64,000 nucleotides of DNA. It comes from [Scytonema hofmanni] UTEX 2349. Its GTDB lineage: Bacteria > Cyanobacteriota > Cyanobacteriia > Cyanobacteriales > Nostocaceae. The DNA is taken from positions 2,595,130-2,659,129 of the forward strand of contig NZ_KK073768.1 of NCBI RefSeq assembly GCF_000582685.1, in the 5' to 3' direction. This document shows, piece by piece, positions 42,135 to 50,281 of the stretch (position 1 is its first letter; each line of letters begins with the position of its first letter). The notes beneath the pieces are model-generated. The model was not told where the DNA came from. It ran no database searches and saw only the letters and a program-made list of their open reading frames with translations. Both the position numbers and the translations under genes were made by a program.

Positions 42135-42662
42135 TTATTTCTCAACAGTTCTAATGTCCTTTTTCAATTGTTCTAATTGCATTTCCAAATTAGCTATCTT
42201 TTTATCGTAATGCTGCTTCATTTCTTTGATAGCACCTATTGCAACTGAAACTAGACCGTTATAATCTACAGACTTGGTATCTGTACCTACAACGAATTGC
42301 GGAAATATTTCCTCAACTTCCTGTGCGATGAATCCTGTAAGTTTATGAGGTAGTTGCTCTAAATTCTGGTTTTTGTAATAGAAGTTGACTGGATTTAAAG
42401 ACAGTGCCTTTTCTAAAAGATTAGAAGCGGTTTCCACATCTTTTTTTGCTTTTAGATCGCTTACTATTGTCCATCTACCCCCACTGTCTAATCTGGCAAA
42501 CCCATTAGGATTGTTTATTCTATTAGTTATGTGAAAAAAACCATCGTTGGTTTGCAACATTCCTGTTATATGAGTCAAGTTTATTGCATTCTCAATTCTT
42601 ATTGCCACAACAGACTGGTTTGGTACTCTAACAAGTACAGGGTCATTAATGAAATTAGGCAT
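42135..42662 (-). CDS. Protein with peptidase S74-type chaperone domain
   Basis: The product has 175 residues from ATG 42662, preceded by AAAGGA; a start 27 codons earlier lacks this. 'VSDLKAKKDVE' opens the S74 domain, then 'LTGFIAQEVEEIFPQFV', 'VDYNGLVSVAIGAIKEM' and a C-terminal coiled coil (about 145-172). S74 domains are self-cleaving chaperones at the end of phage tail spikes. Here the N-terminus is only about 70 residues, so it is a small surface or phage-derived protein. No other phage genes are seen. Confidence 0.75.
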   Translation of the reverse strand: MPNFINDPVLVRVPNQSVVAIRIENAINLTHITGMLQTNDGFFHITNRINNPNGFARLDSGGRWTIVSDLKAKKDVETASNLLEKALSLNPVNFYYKNQNLEQLPHKLTGFIAQEVEEIFPQFVVGTDTKSVDYNGLVSVAIGAIKEMKQHYDKKIANLEMQLEQLKKDIRTVEK

Positions 42663-42902
42663 CTTTTTTTTCCTTTGATTGATAAAAATCTGATTGTTTA
42701 AGTCAGACTTGTTTGCTTTCTTTCCTTCTTTAACTAAATGCAAGCAAAATCAACTTATGCAATGCCTGAGATAGAAATGAAAAAATTTTTGCTCAATCTC
42801 ATTCTTACGGAACCGTATAGTAGACTTATACGACATAGTTTTTGACAGTATTGCTCTCGCGCCTATGTAATCATGGGCTAGGAATGCGGCACGGAAGAAG
42901 GT

Positions 42903-44045
42903 TCAAAGATATCTTTTCAATACTTCGACGGTGGCAAGTCCGGTTTTTTCCCAACTGAATTGTTTTGCTCTGCTGATGCTTTGGGCAGAAAGGCGATCGC
43001 GCAATTCTCTATCAGTAGCAATTTTGTGCATTGCCTCTGTAATTTCCCTGGTGTTGTAGGGATTAATCAAAATCGCTGCATCACCGGCGACTTCTGGTAA
43101 TGAGGAGAGATTCGAGGTGATGACGGGAGTACCGCAAGCCATTGCTTCTAAGACTGGGAAACCAAATCCTTCCCAAAGACTGGGGAAAACGAGGGCGATC
43201 GCACTATTAATTATTTTCGGCAATTCGCTGTAAGATACATAATCAAGGAATTTTACGCGATCGCTTATGTTTAATTCTTCTGCTTGCGATCGTAAAGCTG
43301 GGGTGTAACGCGCATCGGTTGATCCTGCTAACCATAGTTCGTAGTCTTTGCAGTTAGGTATTGCAGCAAAAGCAGCAATTAGTCTATGCAGGTTCTTGTA
43401 AGGGTCGTGTCTCCCAATATAAAGATAGTAGAAGCGATCTTTTGACCTCTCCCCCATCCCCTCTCCTACAAGGAGAGGAGAGAATTCCCCCCTTCCCTTG
43501 TAGGGAAGGGGGGTTAGGTCAAAACTAGGAAAATGATTACCATCATGTGCTAGGGGAATTGGCGTAATTTTGCTCGCAGGAATTTGACAAAACTTAATAA
43601 TGTCGTTTGCTGTAGCCTGAGAATTGCAGATAACGTGTTGTGCTTGGGCAACGACTTGGGGAATATAGTAGCGATGGTATGGTAAAAGAGGTGAAAAGCG
43701 TTTGGGAAAGCGCAACGGGATAAAGTCGTGAACCATCACAACAAATCGACTGTTAGAAAATAAAGGTGCTTCCGGCAGAGGAGAAAATAAAAGTTGAGAT
43801 TTTAGCTTTTTATATATTTGTGGCAGTTCAAATTGTGTCCAAATTAAGCGATTTAAATGCCCTTTTGTGCCTTGACTCGGAGTCAGATTATCTGGTACTG
43901 GATAGCAATTAAATTCAGGATAATTTTGTGCCGTTAATAAAGTTGGGTTAAGAGCTTTTAAATAGGGAAAAAGATTTGTGGCATAGTTACTTATGCCTGT
44001 GGGTTTGGAAAAAACAATCGATAAGTTAACTATTATATTGCTCAT
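42903..44045 (-). CDS. GT4-family glycosyltransferase with in-frame repeat insertion
   Basis: The product has 380 residues. The C-terminal nucleotide-sugar half has 'YYLYIGRHDPYKNLHRLIAA', 'LWEGFGFPVLEAMACGTPVI' (the EX7E region) and 'SSLPEVAGDAAILI'. N-terminal 'NLSIVFSKPTGISNYATNL' is the acceptor side. About residues 176-201 (LPYKGRGEFSPLLVGEG) are encoded by a palindromic repeat, in an interdomain loop just before the 'YIGRHDPYKN' strand. It is the last gene of the rfbA-GT2 block. Donor and acceptor are unknown. Confidence 0.88.
   Translation of the reverse strand: MSNIIVNLSIVFSKPTGISNYATNLFPYLKALNPTLLTAQNYPEFNCYPVPDNLTPSQGTKGHLNRLIWTQFELPQIYKKLKSQLLFSPLPEAPLFSNSRFVVMVHDFIPLRFPKRFSPLLPYHRYYIPQVVAQAQHVICNSQATANDIIKFCQIPASKITPIPLAHDGNHFPSFDLTPLPYKGRGEFSPLLVGEGMGERSKDRFYYLYIGRHDPYKNLHRLIAAFAAIPNCKDYELWLAGSTDARYTPALRSQAEELNISDRVKFLDYVSYSELPKIINSAIALVFPSLWEGFGFPVLEAMACGTPVITSNLSSLPEVAGDAAILINPYNTREITEAMHKIATDRELRDRLSAQSISRAKQFSWEKTGLATVEVLKRYL
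43444..43520. repeat. Double-hairpin repeat inside the GT4 gene
   Basis: A 77-bp element ends in GACCT / AGGTC and holds two hairpins: CCTCTCCT-ACA-AGGAGAGG and CCCCTTCCCT-TGT-AGGGAAGGGG. A related unit is at 13717-13755. Confidence 0.9.
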
Positions 44046-44087
44046 TTATTCAAACTTAACTCGTTCATAAAAGAAAGTTTCAAGATG

Positions 44088-44918
44088 TTATCGCCGCCAA
44101 TAATTTAACATTCCGTAAAGTTTACCCAATGCTATCTGAGGTTTGACAAACATTAATAATATGGCATAACAAACTAACCGAATTAATCTCAAAATATAAA
44201 CTAACTTATTTGTATGTTTTTCTAAAGTCAATAAATAACTGTATGTACTATGTTTTGTTTTCAGAAAAGCATTTCTATTAGTAATTGAGGAAGGCTGATG
44301 CAATACACCAAACTGGTTTGTTATTGCAATCAAATAACCTTCATTGGCATAACGGCTGCAAAATTCAAAATCTTCATAATAGAGAAAGTAAGCAGGGTCA
44401 AATAAGGGACATTCGCGAAAGTTAGCAAGATTGATGATTAAACTACAACCAGAAACCCAATCACAAGCTACATACTCGGCATCTGTATTTCTTAACATAT
44501 CTGGAGTGAGAATTGAGCCAGTTGCACGAATAAAGCGACCCCCTGCAAACCAGACTTCACCTGTGGGAGTATGAATAATTGTGCCGAGAATTGAAATTTC
44601 TGGATGTAATTTGAAAAATCGGTTAATATCTAAAGTCTTTTCTGGCAGATAGGCATCTGGATTAATTATCCAAATAATCGCCTGAGTATCCTGAGTGTAA
44701 ATCCATTTAATCCCTAAGTTGCAACCATTCGCAAAACCAATATTGCTTCCAGCATCAATAATCAGAACAGATTCATTCTGAAGATTATGAATAGAAGCAT
44801 CTTCAGGTGAATTATTAATGATAACTGTTTGGTAGTGAGTATTTGTGCAAGACAGAGAATTGATTAATTGAGCAACAAGATTCGTAGAGTAATAATTAAC
44901 TGTTAAAAAATAAATCAC
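44088..44918 (-). CDS. GT2-family glycosyltransferase
   Basis: The product has 276 residues. 'YFLTVNYYSTNLVAQLINSL' opens a GT-A fold; 'GSNIGFANGCNLGI' and 'IWIINPDAYLPEKT' (the DxD position reads NPDA) match the rhamnosyltransferase-like group. A C-terminal hydrophobic stretch (about 245-262) may touch the membrane. It overlaps rfbA by 4 bp. The acceptor sugar is unknown. Confidence 0.88.
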   Translation of the reverse strand: MIYFLTVNYYSTNLVAQLINSLSCTNTHYQTVIINNSPEDASIHNLQNESVLIIDAGSNIGFANGCNLGIKWIYTQDTQAIIWIINPDAYLPEKTLDINRFFKLHPEISILGTIIHTPTGEVWFAGGRFIRATGSILTPDMLRNTDAEYVACDWVSGCSLIINLANFRECPLFDPAYFLYYEDFEFCSRYANEGYLIAITNQFGVLHQPSSITNRNAFLKTKHSTYSYLLTLEKHTNKLVYILRLIRLVCYAILLMFVKPQIALGKLYGMLNYWRR

Positions 44919-45991
44919 GTCAGTTCGATGTGACAGTCATCTCCTATCATAAACCGCAAAGCTTTGGGACGACGCGGTGCAATTGTTAACTGTGCGCGTT
45001 GCCCAATTACACTATCAATAATACGTTGATGAATACCGACTATTTTTGCATTTTCTAAAAGAACACTATGTTCTAAATCAGTCTCGATTAATGTCACATT
45101 ATCGGCGATGCTACTATAAGGACCGATAAAGCAGTTTTCTAAATAACAATCGCTACCAATCACTACTGGACCGCGAATTGTACAATTAATTATTTTAGAC
45201 CTTTCACCGATTTGCACTCGTCCAATAATCTGACTTTCAGAATCCACGATACCTAAAATTGATTTTGTCAGATAGGTGTCAAGAATGATTCGATTAGCTT
45301 CTAGTAAGTCATCTTTTTTCCCAGTGTCTAACCACCAGCCTTCAAGTTGACAAGCCATAACTTGCTTGTTCCGGTCAATTAAGCACTGAATAGCATCGGT
45401 GATTTCTAGTTCACCTCTGGTAGAAGGTTGGATATTAGCGATCGCCTCATGAATCGTATGAGAAAAGAAATAAACTCCAACTAATGCCAAATTAGAAGGG
45501 GGAATTTTCGGTTTCTCAATCAACTGTAACACCCGCCCTGTTTCATCTACCTTTGCAACCCCAAAAGCGCTAGGATTGGCAACTGGACGCAGCAGAATCA
45601 AGGCATCTTGGGGGTGTTGGATAAATTTCTTCAAAAAGTAACTCAAGTCCCCTTGTTGAATCACATTATCCCCCAAGTACATGACAAACGGGGAATCTCC
45701 TAAGAAGGGACGAGCGACTTGCACTGCATGAGCAAGTCCTGCTGGCTTATTTTGTAAGATGTACGTGATATCAGCCCCGAAACGTTCTCCATTTCCTGTT
45801 TTTGCCTGAACTTCTGCCCCTGTTTCTGGGCTGATGATGATGCCGATATCAGTAATACCAGCAGTTACCATTTCTTCGATGCCATACCATAAAATTGGTT
45901 TATTGGCAATTGGTACGAGTTGTTTTGCACCGGTGTAAGTAAGGGGACGCAAGCGTGTACCTTTACCACCAGAGAGAATTAGTGCTTTCAT
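44915..45991 (-). CDS. rfbA: Glucose-1-phosphate thymidylyltransferase, long form
   Basis: The product has 358 residues. 'ALILSGGKGTRLRPLTYTGA' is the nucleotide-binding signature, and a left-handed beta-helix C-terminus (about 245-350) marks the long RmlA type. It makes dTDP-glucose, the first step to dTDP-rhamnose. rfbD lies upstream and rfbC 3 kb further. It overlaps the GT2 gene downstream by 4 bp. Confidence 0.93.
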   Translation of the reverse strand: MKALILSGGKGTRLRPLTYTGAKQLVPIANKPILWYGIEEMVTAGITDIGIIISPETGAEVQAKTGNGERFGADITYILQNKPAGLAHAVQVARPFLGDSPFVMYLGDNVIQQGDLSYFLKKFIQHPQDALILLRPVANPSAFGVAKVDETGRVLQLIEKPKIPPSNLALVGVYFFSHTIHEAIANIQPSTRGELEITDAIQCLIDRNKQVMACQLEGWWLDTGKKDDLLEANRIILDTYLTKSILGIVDSESQIIGRVQIGERSKIINCTIRGPVVIGSDCYLENCFIGPYSSIADNVTLIETDLEHSVLLENAKIVGIHQRIIDSVIGQRAQLTIAPRRPKALRFMIGDDCHIELT

Positions 45992-46149
45992 AAGGGTTAG
46001 GAGTTAGTGGTTAGGAGTTAGTGGTTAGTGGATAGTAGATATTGGATAGTGGATATTAGTGGATAGTGGATAGTGGATAGTGGATATTAGTAGTTTTTGT
46101 TCAACTATCAACGAACAAATATCAACTATCAACGAACAACTATCAACTA
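45992..46149. repeat. GTTAGTG/GATAGTG heptamers with inverted ATCAACT units
   Basis: 46000-46095 has TTAGTGG / GATAGTGGAT units; 46095-46149 has ATCAACT / CAACGAA units in the opposite sense. The two halves can pair. It fills the rfbA-rfbD gap. Confidence 0.85.
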
Positions 46150-47034
46150 TCAACTATCAACTAACTCCTTTAACATTTTCCGAAGTCTTTGTCGCCAATG
46201 GGGGGGATAAGTTCCGAGAACTGCGGATATTTTCTCACAAGCAAGGACGGAATAGGCAGGGCGACAAGCTGGTGTGGGATATTCGGGAGTGGTGATGGGG
46301 ACAACTCGTTGGATTTTCAGGGGAAAGCCTAGTTGTTGAGCTTCTTCAAAGATAGCAACGGCGAAGTCATACCAGCTAGCAACACCGCTGTTTGTGTAGT
46401 GATAAATGCCGGCAATTTTGGTGGTAATTCTATTTTCAATTAGAGAAGCGATCGCACCCGCTATATCTTTTGCCCAAGTGGGACTACCAATTTGATCGGC
46501 AACAACGCGGATTTCTTCTTTTTGGGCACCCAATCGTAGCATAGTTTTGACAAAGTTACTTTTGCCATATGTTCCATAAACCCAAGCAGTGCGAAGAATC
46601 AGGTAATCGTTGCAAGTATGGCGAATTGCTTCTTCTCCTGCAAGTTTAGTTTTACCGTAGACACTCAAAGGATTAGTTGCGCTACTTTCTTGGTAAGGGC
46701 TGCAAGATGACCCATCAAAGACGTAATCGGTGGAAATATGAATTAAAAAAGCTCCTACTTTTTGGCTTTCTTCAGCGATAATCAGAGGTGCTGTTGAATT
46801 GATAATTTTTGCTAGTTCTGGTTCGCTTTCGGCTTTATCAACAGCGGTGTAAGCAGCAGCGTTGATGATGATTTTTGGTTGGTTTACAGCAATGACGCTG
46901 CGGAGGACATCCGCTTGGGTAAGGTCTACGGTGGGGCGTGCAACTGAAATTATATTACCACCAGGGGCGAGAATTGTTTCTAGTTCTTTGCCCAGTTGAC
47001 CATTATTGCCGATCAGCAAAATTGATTGACTCAT
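46150..47034 (-). CDS. rfbD: dTDP-4-dehydrorhamnose reductase
   Basis: The product has 294 residues. 'LLIGNNGQLGKELE' is the cofactor motif; 'NAAAYTAVDKAES', 'HISTDYVFDG' and 'YGKTKLAGEEAI' (YxxxK) are the RmlD marks. It performs the final step of dTDP-L-rhamnose synthesis. The start overlaps nothing; the stop lies within the heptamer border. Confidence 0.94.
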   Translation of the reverse strand: MSQSILLIGNNGQLGKELETILAPGGNIISVARPTVDLTQADVLRSVIAVNQPKIIINAAAYTAVDKAESEPELAKIINSTAPLIIAEESQKVGAFLIHISTDYVFDGSSCSPYQESSATNPLSVYGKTKLAGEEAIRHTCNDYLILRTAWVYGTYGKSNFVKTMLRLGAQKEEIRVVADQIGSPTWAKDIAGAIASLIENRITTKIAGIYHYTNSGVASWYDFAVAIFEEAQQLGFPLKIQRVVPITTPEYPTPACRPAYSVLACEKISAVLGTYPPHWRQRLRKMLKELVDS

Positions 47035-47409
47035 TTTATTAGCTATAAATCTGGCGGTTGGGTCAAAACCCCATTAAAAGCTTAATCCTAACCATACCAT
47101 TGCACAAGTTTTTTAGAGTTCGAGAGCTTTGAAGACTTATATTTTTATACTGCCAGAGAAATTATTGTGATAATTTATACTTATGATAAAGTGCATATTA
47201 AATCAGTATTTGCTACTGGTGAATTTTTTTAGCGATCGCTTACTCAGTCTAATTTTTGGTAAATTTTAGACTTTTCGCTGATTTTGGGCGATCGCGCAAT
47301 CATTAATATCAGGAGAAGCGAATTTCTCTCTAATGACAGATACAAGTTTTGGGGTAGTCACTCTGATACAATGCCTACGTGTGTTCCCAGAAAATTTAAT
47401 TGTGCTTAT

Positions 47410-47437
47410 AACCCTAAAAGTTTTTCATTTTAGGGTT
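47410..47437 (+). promoter_or_regulatory. Stem-loop in the leader of the CAP-domain gene
   Basis: A perfect 10-bp stem AACCCTAAAA / TTTTAGGGTT lies 68 bp upstream of the start. The gap 47035-47504 otherwise holds HIP1 sites only and must carry divergent promoters for this gene and rfbD. Confidence 0.5.
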
Positions 47438-47504
47438 AGAAGTCCTATGGCATAGGGAATACTAACTCTAAGAAAAAGTAGACATTAATAAGTCAAACTT
47501 ACCT

Positions 47505-48932
47505 ATGCCCCAAAACTTGTTCGACGCGAATTTTTATCGCGCCGCAAATTCTGATTTGCGTGGATTAAATGATGCCCAAGCATTATCACATTTTCAACAA
47601 TTTGGTCTGAATGAGAACCGTTCGTTTTCTGCATTCGTAGATCTAAACTTTTATCGTGCAAGCAATAGTGATTTGGCTAGCTTCAGCAACAAACAAGCAT
47701 TTGAACATTTACAAAAATACGGTGTGGCTGAAGGACGCAAATTTTCACCGTTGTTAGACCTAAATTTTTATGTTGCTGATAACCCTGATGTAGCTCAAGC
47801 TTATGGAGGAAGCAGAGAGGGTGCATTAAGTCACCTTGAAACTTATGGACTGAATGAAGGACGCAAGTTTTCACTTACATTTGACATCAATTACTATCGA
47901 AATGCTAACTCCGATTTAGCGGCGAGAAATCTAAATAATCAGGAGCTTTTCAATCATTTTGCACTTTATGGAAAAAATGAGGGACGTGCATCAGCAGAGA
48001 CTTTCAATGCAAACTTTTATCAATCTAATAATTCAGATTTAGCAAATTTTAGCTACTATCAAGCATTGCAACACTTTGTTTCTAATGGCTTGCAGGAGGG
48101 TCGTAATGCCAGCGACTATATCAAGAGCGATCGCGCCGGTAATACGATAAATGACGCTCACAAGATAGCTATAGACTCTCAGCAAGTTACCTTTAGAGAC
48201 TCTGTTGGCAATGCTGACAAGAATGACTTTTATCGCGTCAACTTTAGTCAAACCAGCAACTTCAAAATAGCAGTGAATGGTCTGGTAAATAATGCAGATA
48301 TAGAGCTACTCAATAGCAATGGGGAAGCAATAGCTCGTGGAAGTAATGTTGGTAATGCCAGTGAATTGTTGAATGTCAGCAATTTACAGGCTGGTAATTA
48401 CTACATCCGGGTTTACCAAGGTGCGGACTCAAGCGACACTAATTACAATTTGAGCCTGTCTGCTACAGCTGCAATTACATCTACATCTGCCACTCCTCAG
48501 TCTTCCAACTTGCCATCATCTGGCAATTCTTTTATAAATCGCGTTTTGGAGTTGACGAATGCTCAACGTTTGCAAGCTGGTGCGGTTCCCTTAACCTTGA
48601 ATAGTAAGTTGAATAACGCTGCTCAAGCCCATAGTGAAGATATGGCACTTCATGACTTTTTTAACCATAAAGGTTCAAACGGTTCTTCAATCGGCGATCG
48701 CGCTCTTGCATCGGGTTATCAATTTTCTCGACTTGGGGAAAATATTGCAGCAGGCTACGCTACACCTGAAGATGTTGTTCAAGGATGGCTCAACAGTCCT
48801 GGACATCGCGCTAATATTCTTAATCCCAGCTATCGCGAAATCGGCATTGGTTACTATTACCTGGCAAACGACACGGGTAACATTAATCACAGATACTACT
48901 GGACACAAGATTTCGGTGTAATTTCTACGTAA
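47505..48932 (+). CDS. Repeat-PPC-CAP domain secreted protein
   Basis: The product has 475 residues. Five repeats of about 40 residues (about 4-205) share FDxNFYRxxNSDL...ALSHFxxYGLxEGR. A PPC-type beta domain follows (about 215-320), then a CAP/SCP domain (about 340-475) with 'LTNAQRLQAGAVPL', 'HSEDMALHDFFNHKG', 'RLGENIAAG' and 'HRANILNPSYREIGIGY'. There is no classical signal peptide; similar repeat proteins often leave by type I secretion, which is inferred here. CAP domains may bind lipids or act outside the cell. A palindromic terminator follows. Confidence 0.85.
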   Translation: MPQNLFDANFYRAANSDLRGLNDAQALSHFQQFGLNENRSFSAFVDLNFYRASNSDLASFSNKQAFEHLQKYGVAEGRKFSPLLDLNFYVADNPDVAQAYGGSREGALSHLETYGLNEGRKFSLTFDINYYRNANSDLAARNLNNQELFNHFALYGKNEGRASAETFNANFYQSNNSDLANFSYYQALQHFVSNGLQEGRNASDYIKSDRAGNTINDAHKIAIDSQQVTFRDSVGNADKNDFYRVNFSQTSNFKIAVNGLVNNADIELLNSNGEAIARGSNVGNASELLNVSNLQAGNYYIRVYQGADSSDTNYNLSLSATAAITSTSATPQSSNLPSSGNSFINRVLELTNAQRLQAGAVPLTLNSKLNNAAQAHSEDMALHDFFNHKGSNGSSIGDRALASGYQFSRLGENIAAGYATPEDVVQGWLNSPGHRANILNPSYREIGIGYYYLANDTGNINHRYYWTQDFGVIST

Positions 48933-48946
48933 TAATTCAAAGGCTC

Positions 48947-48980
48947 AGATCCCCGACTTGACAAGAGAAGTCGGGGATCT
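48947..48980 (+). terminator. GATCCCCGACTT palindrome
   Basis: AGATCCCCGACTT and AAGTCGGGGATCT pair perfectly (13 bp), followed by TGTTTCT. It is the same repeat family as the one inside the vWA gene at 11710. Confidence 0.75.
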
Positions 48981-49165
48981 TGTTTCTCACAATCAATCAT
49001 AGCGATCGCCTTATTTGCTATTATCCGTATTTTATACCGTTTCCCAGTCTAATGAAGTACAAATTTATCTGCGTCCATCGGCGTTTATCTATCTTCCGAA
49101 GCGGTTAATTCAACGCAAGTTGCCCAGATGAAACAATAGAAATTTCATTCATACCATCTCACTTT

Positions 49166-49711
49166 TTATGGGAACAAATCGGCATCTTTGAACGCTTTCC
49201 CAGCTTGGTCTTTAGTTGATAAAATTGGTGGTGCAACAAGATGCCAATCTATGGCTAAATCTGGATCGTTCCAAAGAATACAGCGATCGCCTTGAAAATT
49301 ATAGTAATCTGTAGTTTTGTAGAGAACTTCCGCAACTTCGCAAAGCACAACAAAGCCATGAGCAAAGCCTGGTGGTATCCAAAGTTGACGTTTATTTTCA
49401 GCGCTAAGTTCGTAACCAACCCATAGACCAAAAGTGAGGGAACTTTTGCGGATATCAACGGCAACATCAAAGATACTGCCAACAACTGTACGCACTAATT
49501 TACCTTGCGGTTGTATGATTTGATAATGTAAGCCGCGTAAAACGTTTTGTTTAGACAAGGAGTGATTGTCTTGGACAAAGTTTAAGTTTATACCTGTTTT
49601 TTCGGTAAATTTTTGGTGATTGTAGGATTCAAAAAAGAAACCGCGATCGTCTTGGAATATTTGAGGTTCTATCAAGAGGATGTCGGGGATTTCAGTGGGG
49701 ATGATATTCAC
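49166..49711 (-). CDS. rfbC: dTDP-4-dehydrorhamnose 3,5-epimerase
   Basis: The product has 181 residues, full length, starting at GTG 49711. 'DDRGFFFESYNHQKF', 'GLHYQ' and 'PPGFAHGF' (with the catalytic His) are the RmlC marks. It converts dTDP-4-keto-6-deoxyglucose for rhamnose synthesis. A 268-bp near-copy lies just upstream. Confidence 0.94.
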   Translation of the reverse strand: MNIIPTEIPDILLIEPQIFQDDRGFFFESYNHQKFTEKTGINLNFVQDNHSLSKQNVLRGLHYQIIQPQGKLVRTVVGSIFDVAVDIRKSSLTFGLWVGYELSAENKRQLWIPPGFAHGFVVLCEVAEVLYKTTDYYNFQGDRCILWNDPDLAIDWHLVAPPILSTKDQAGKAFKDADLFP

Positions 49712-49717
49712 AGTAGT

Positions 49718-49890
49718 TTACTCTTGTTGGTTCGGGGCTAATTCTACAGCGAAATCAGCAGCTAGCAAATATAACCCCTCCATAATTATTTCAGGAATTT
49801 GCACTTGTAAAGACAGAAAGCACTTATCTCGAAAATTCGGATGACTTCTTAACGGCAACTTTTGCTCTTCAAATTTTACCTGAGTTTGTC
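49718..49890 (-). pseudogene. C-terminal fragment of an unknown gene
   Basis: An open frame without a start reads 'KFEEQKLPLRSHPNFRD' to 'AADFAVELAPNQQE' and stop. It joins directly onto the rfbC relic, and its stop is 7 bp before the rfbC GTG. The parent family is not known to me. Confidence 0.45.
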
Positions 49891-49894
49891 AGTT

Positions 49895-50162
49895 CGCCTT
49901 GGGAATTATAGTAATCTGTAGTTTTGTAAAGAACTTTCGCAACTTCCGAAAGCAAAACAAAGCCGTGAGCAAAGCCTGGTAATATCCAAAGTTGGCGTTT
50001 ATTTTCAGCGTTGAGTTCGTAACCAACCCATTGACCAAAGGTGGGGGAACTTTTGCAGATATCTACGGCAACATCAAAGATACTGCCAACAACTGTACGC
50101 ACTAATTTACCTTGTGGTTGTATGATTTGATAATGTAAGCCGCGTAAAACGTTTTGTTTAGA
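49895..50162 (-). pseudogene. Relic of rfbC, 268 bp
   Basis: It matches 49288-49555 over the same 268 bp without gaps and with few mismatches, coding for SKQNVLRGLHYQ to TTDYYNSQG. Both ends of the gene are missing. The left break falls within the HIP1 site of the intact copy. Confidence 0.9.
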
Positions 50163-50281
50163 TTAGGCGTTGCATAATCGGTAATGGTATGAAAGCAATA
50201 GTATTGTTTTTTGAGTGTAATTGCTGTGGAACTGTTGCAGTTAACTTATCTACACCGTACTGAGCCAACTAGCGATGCGAT

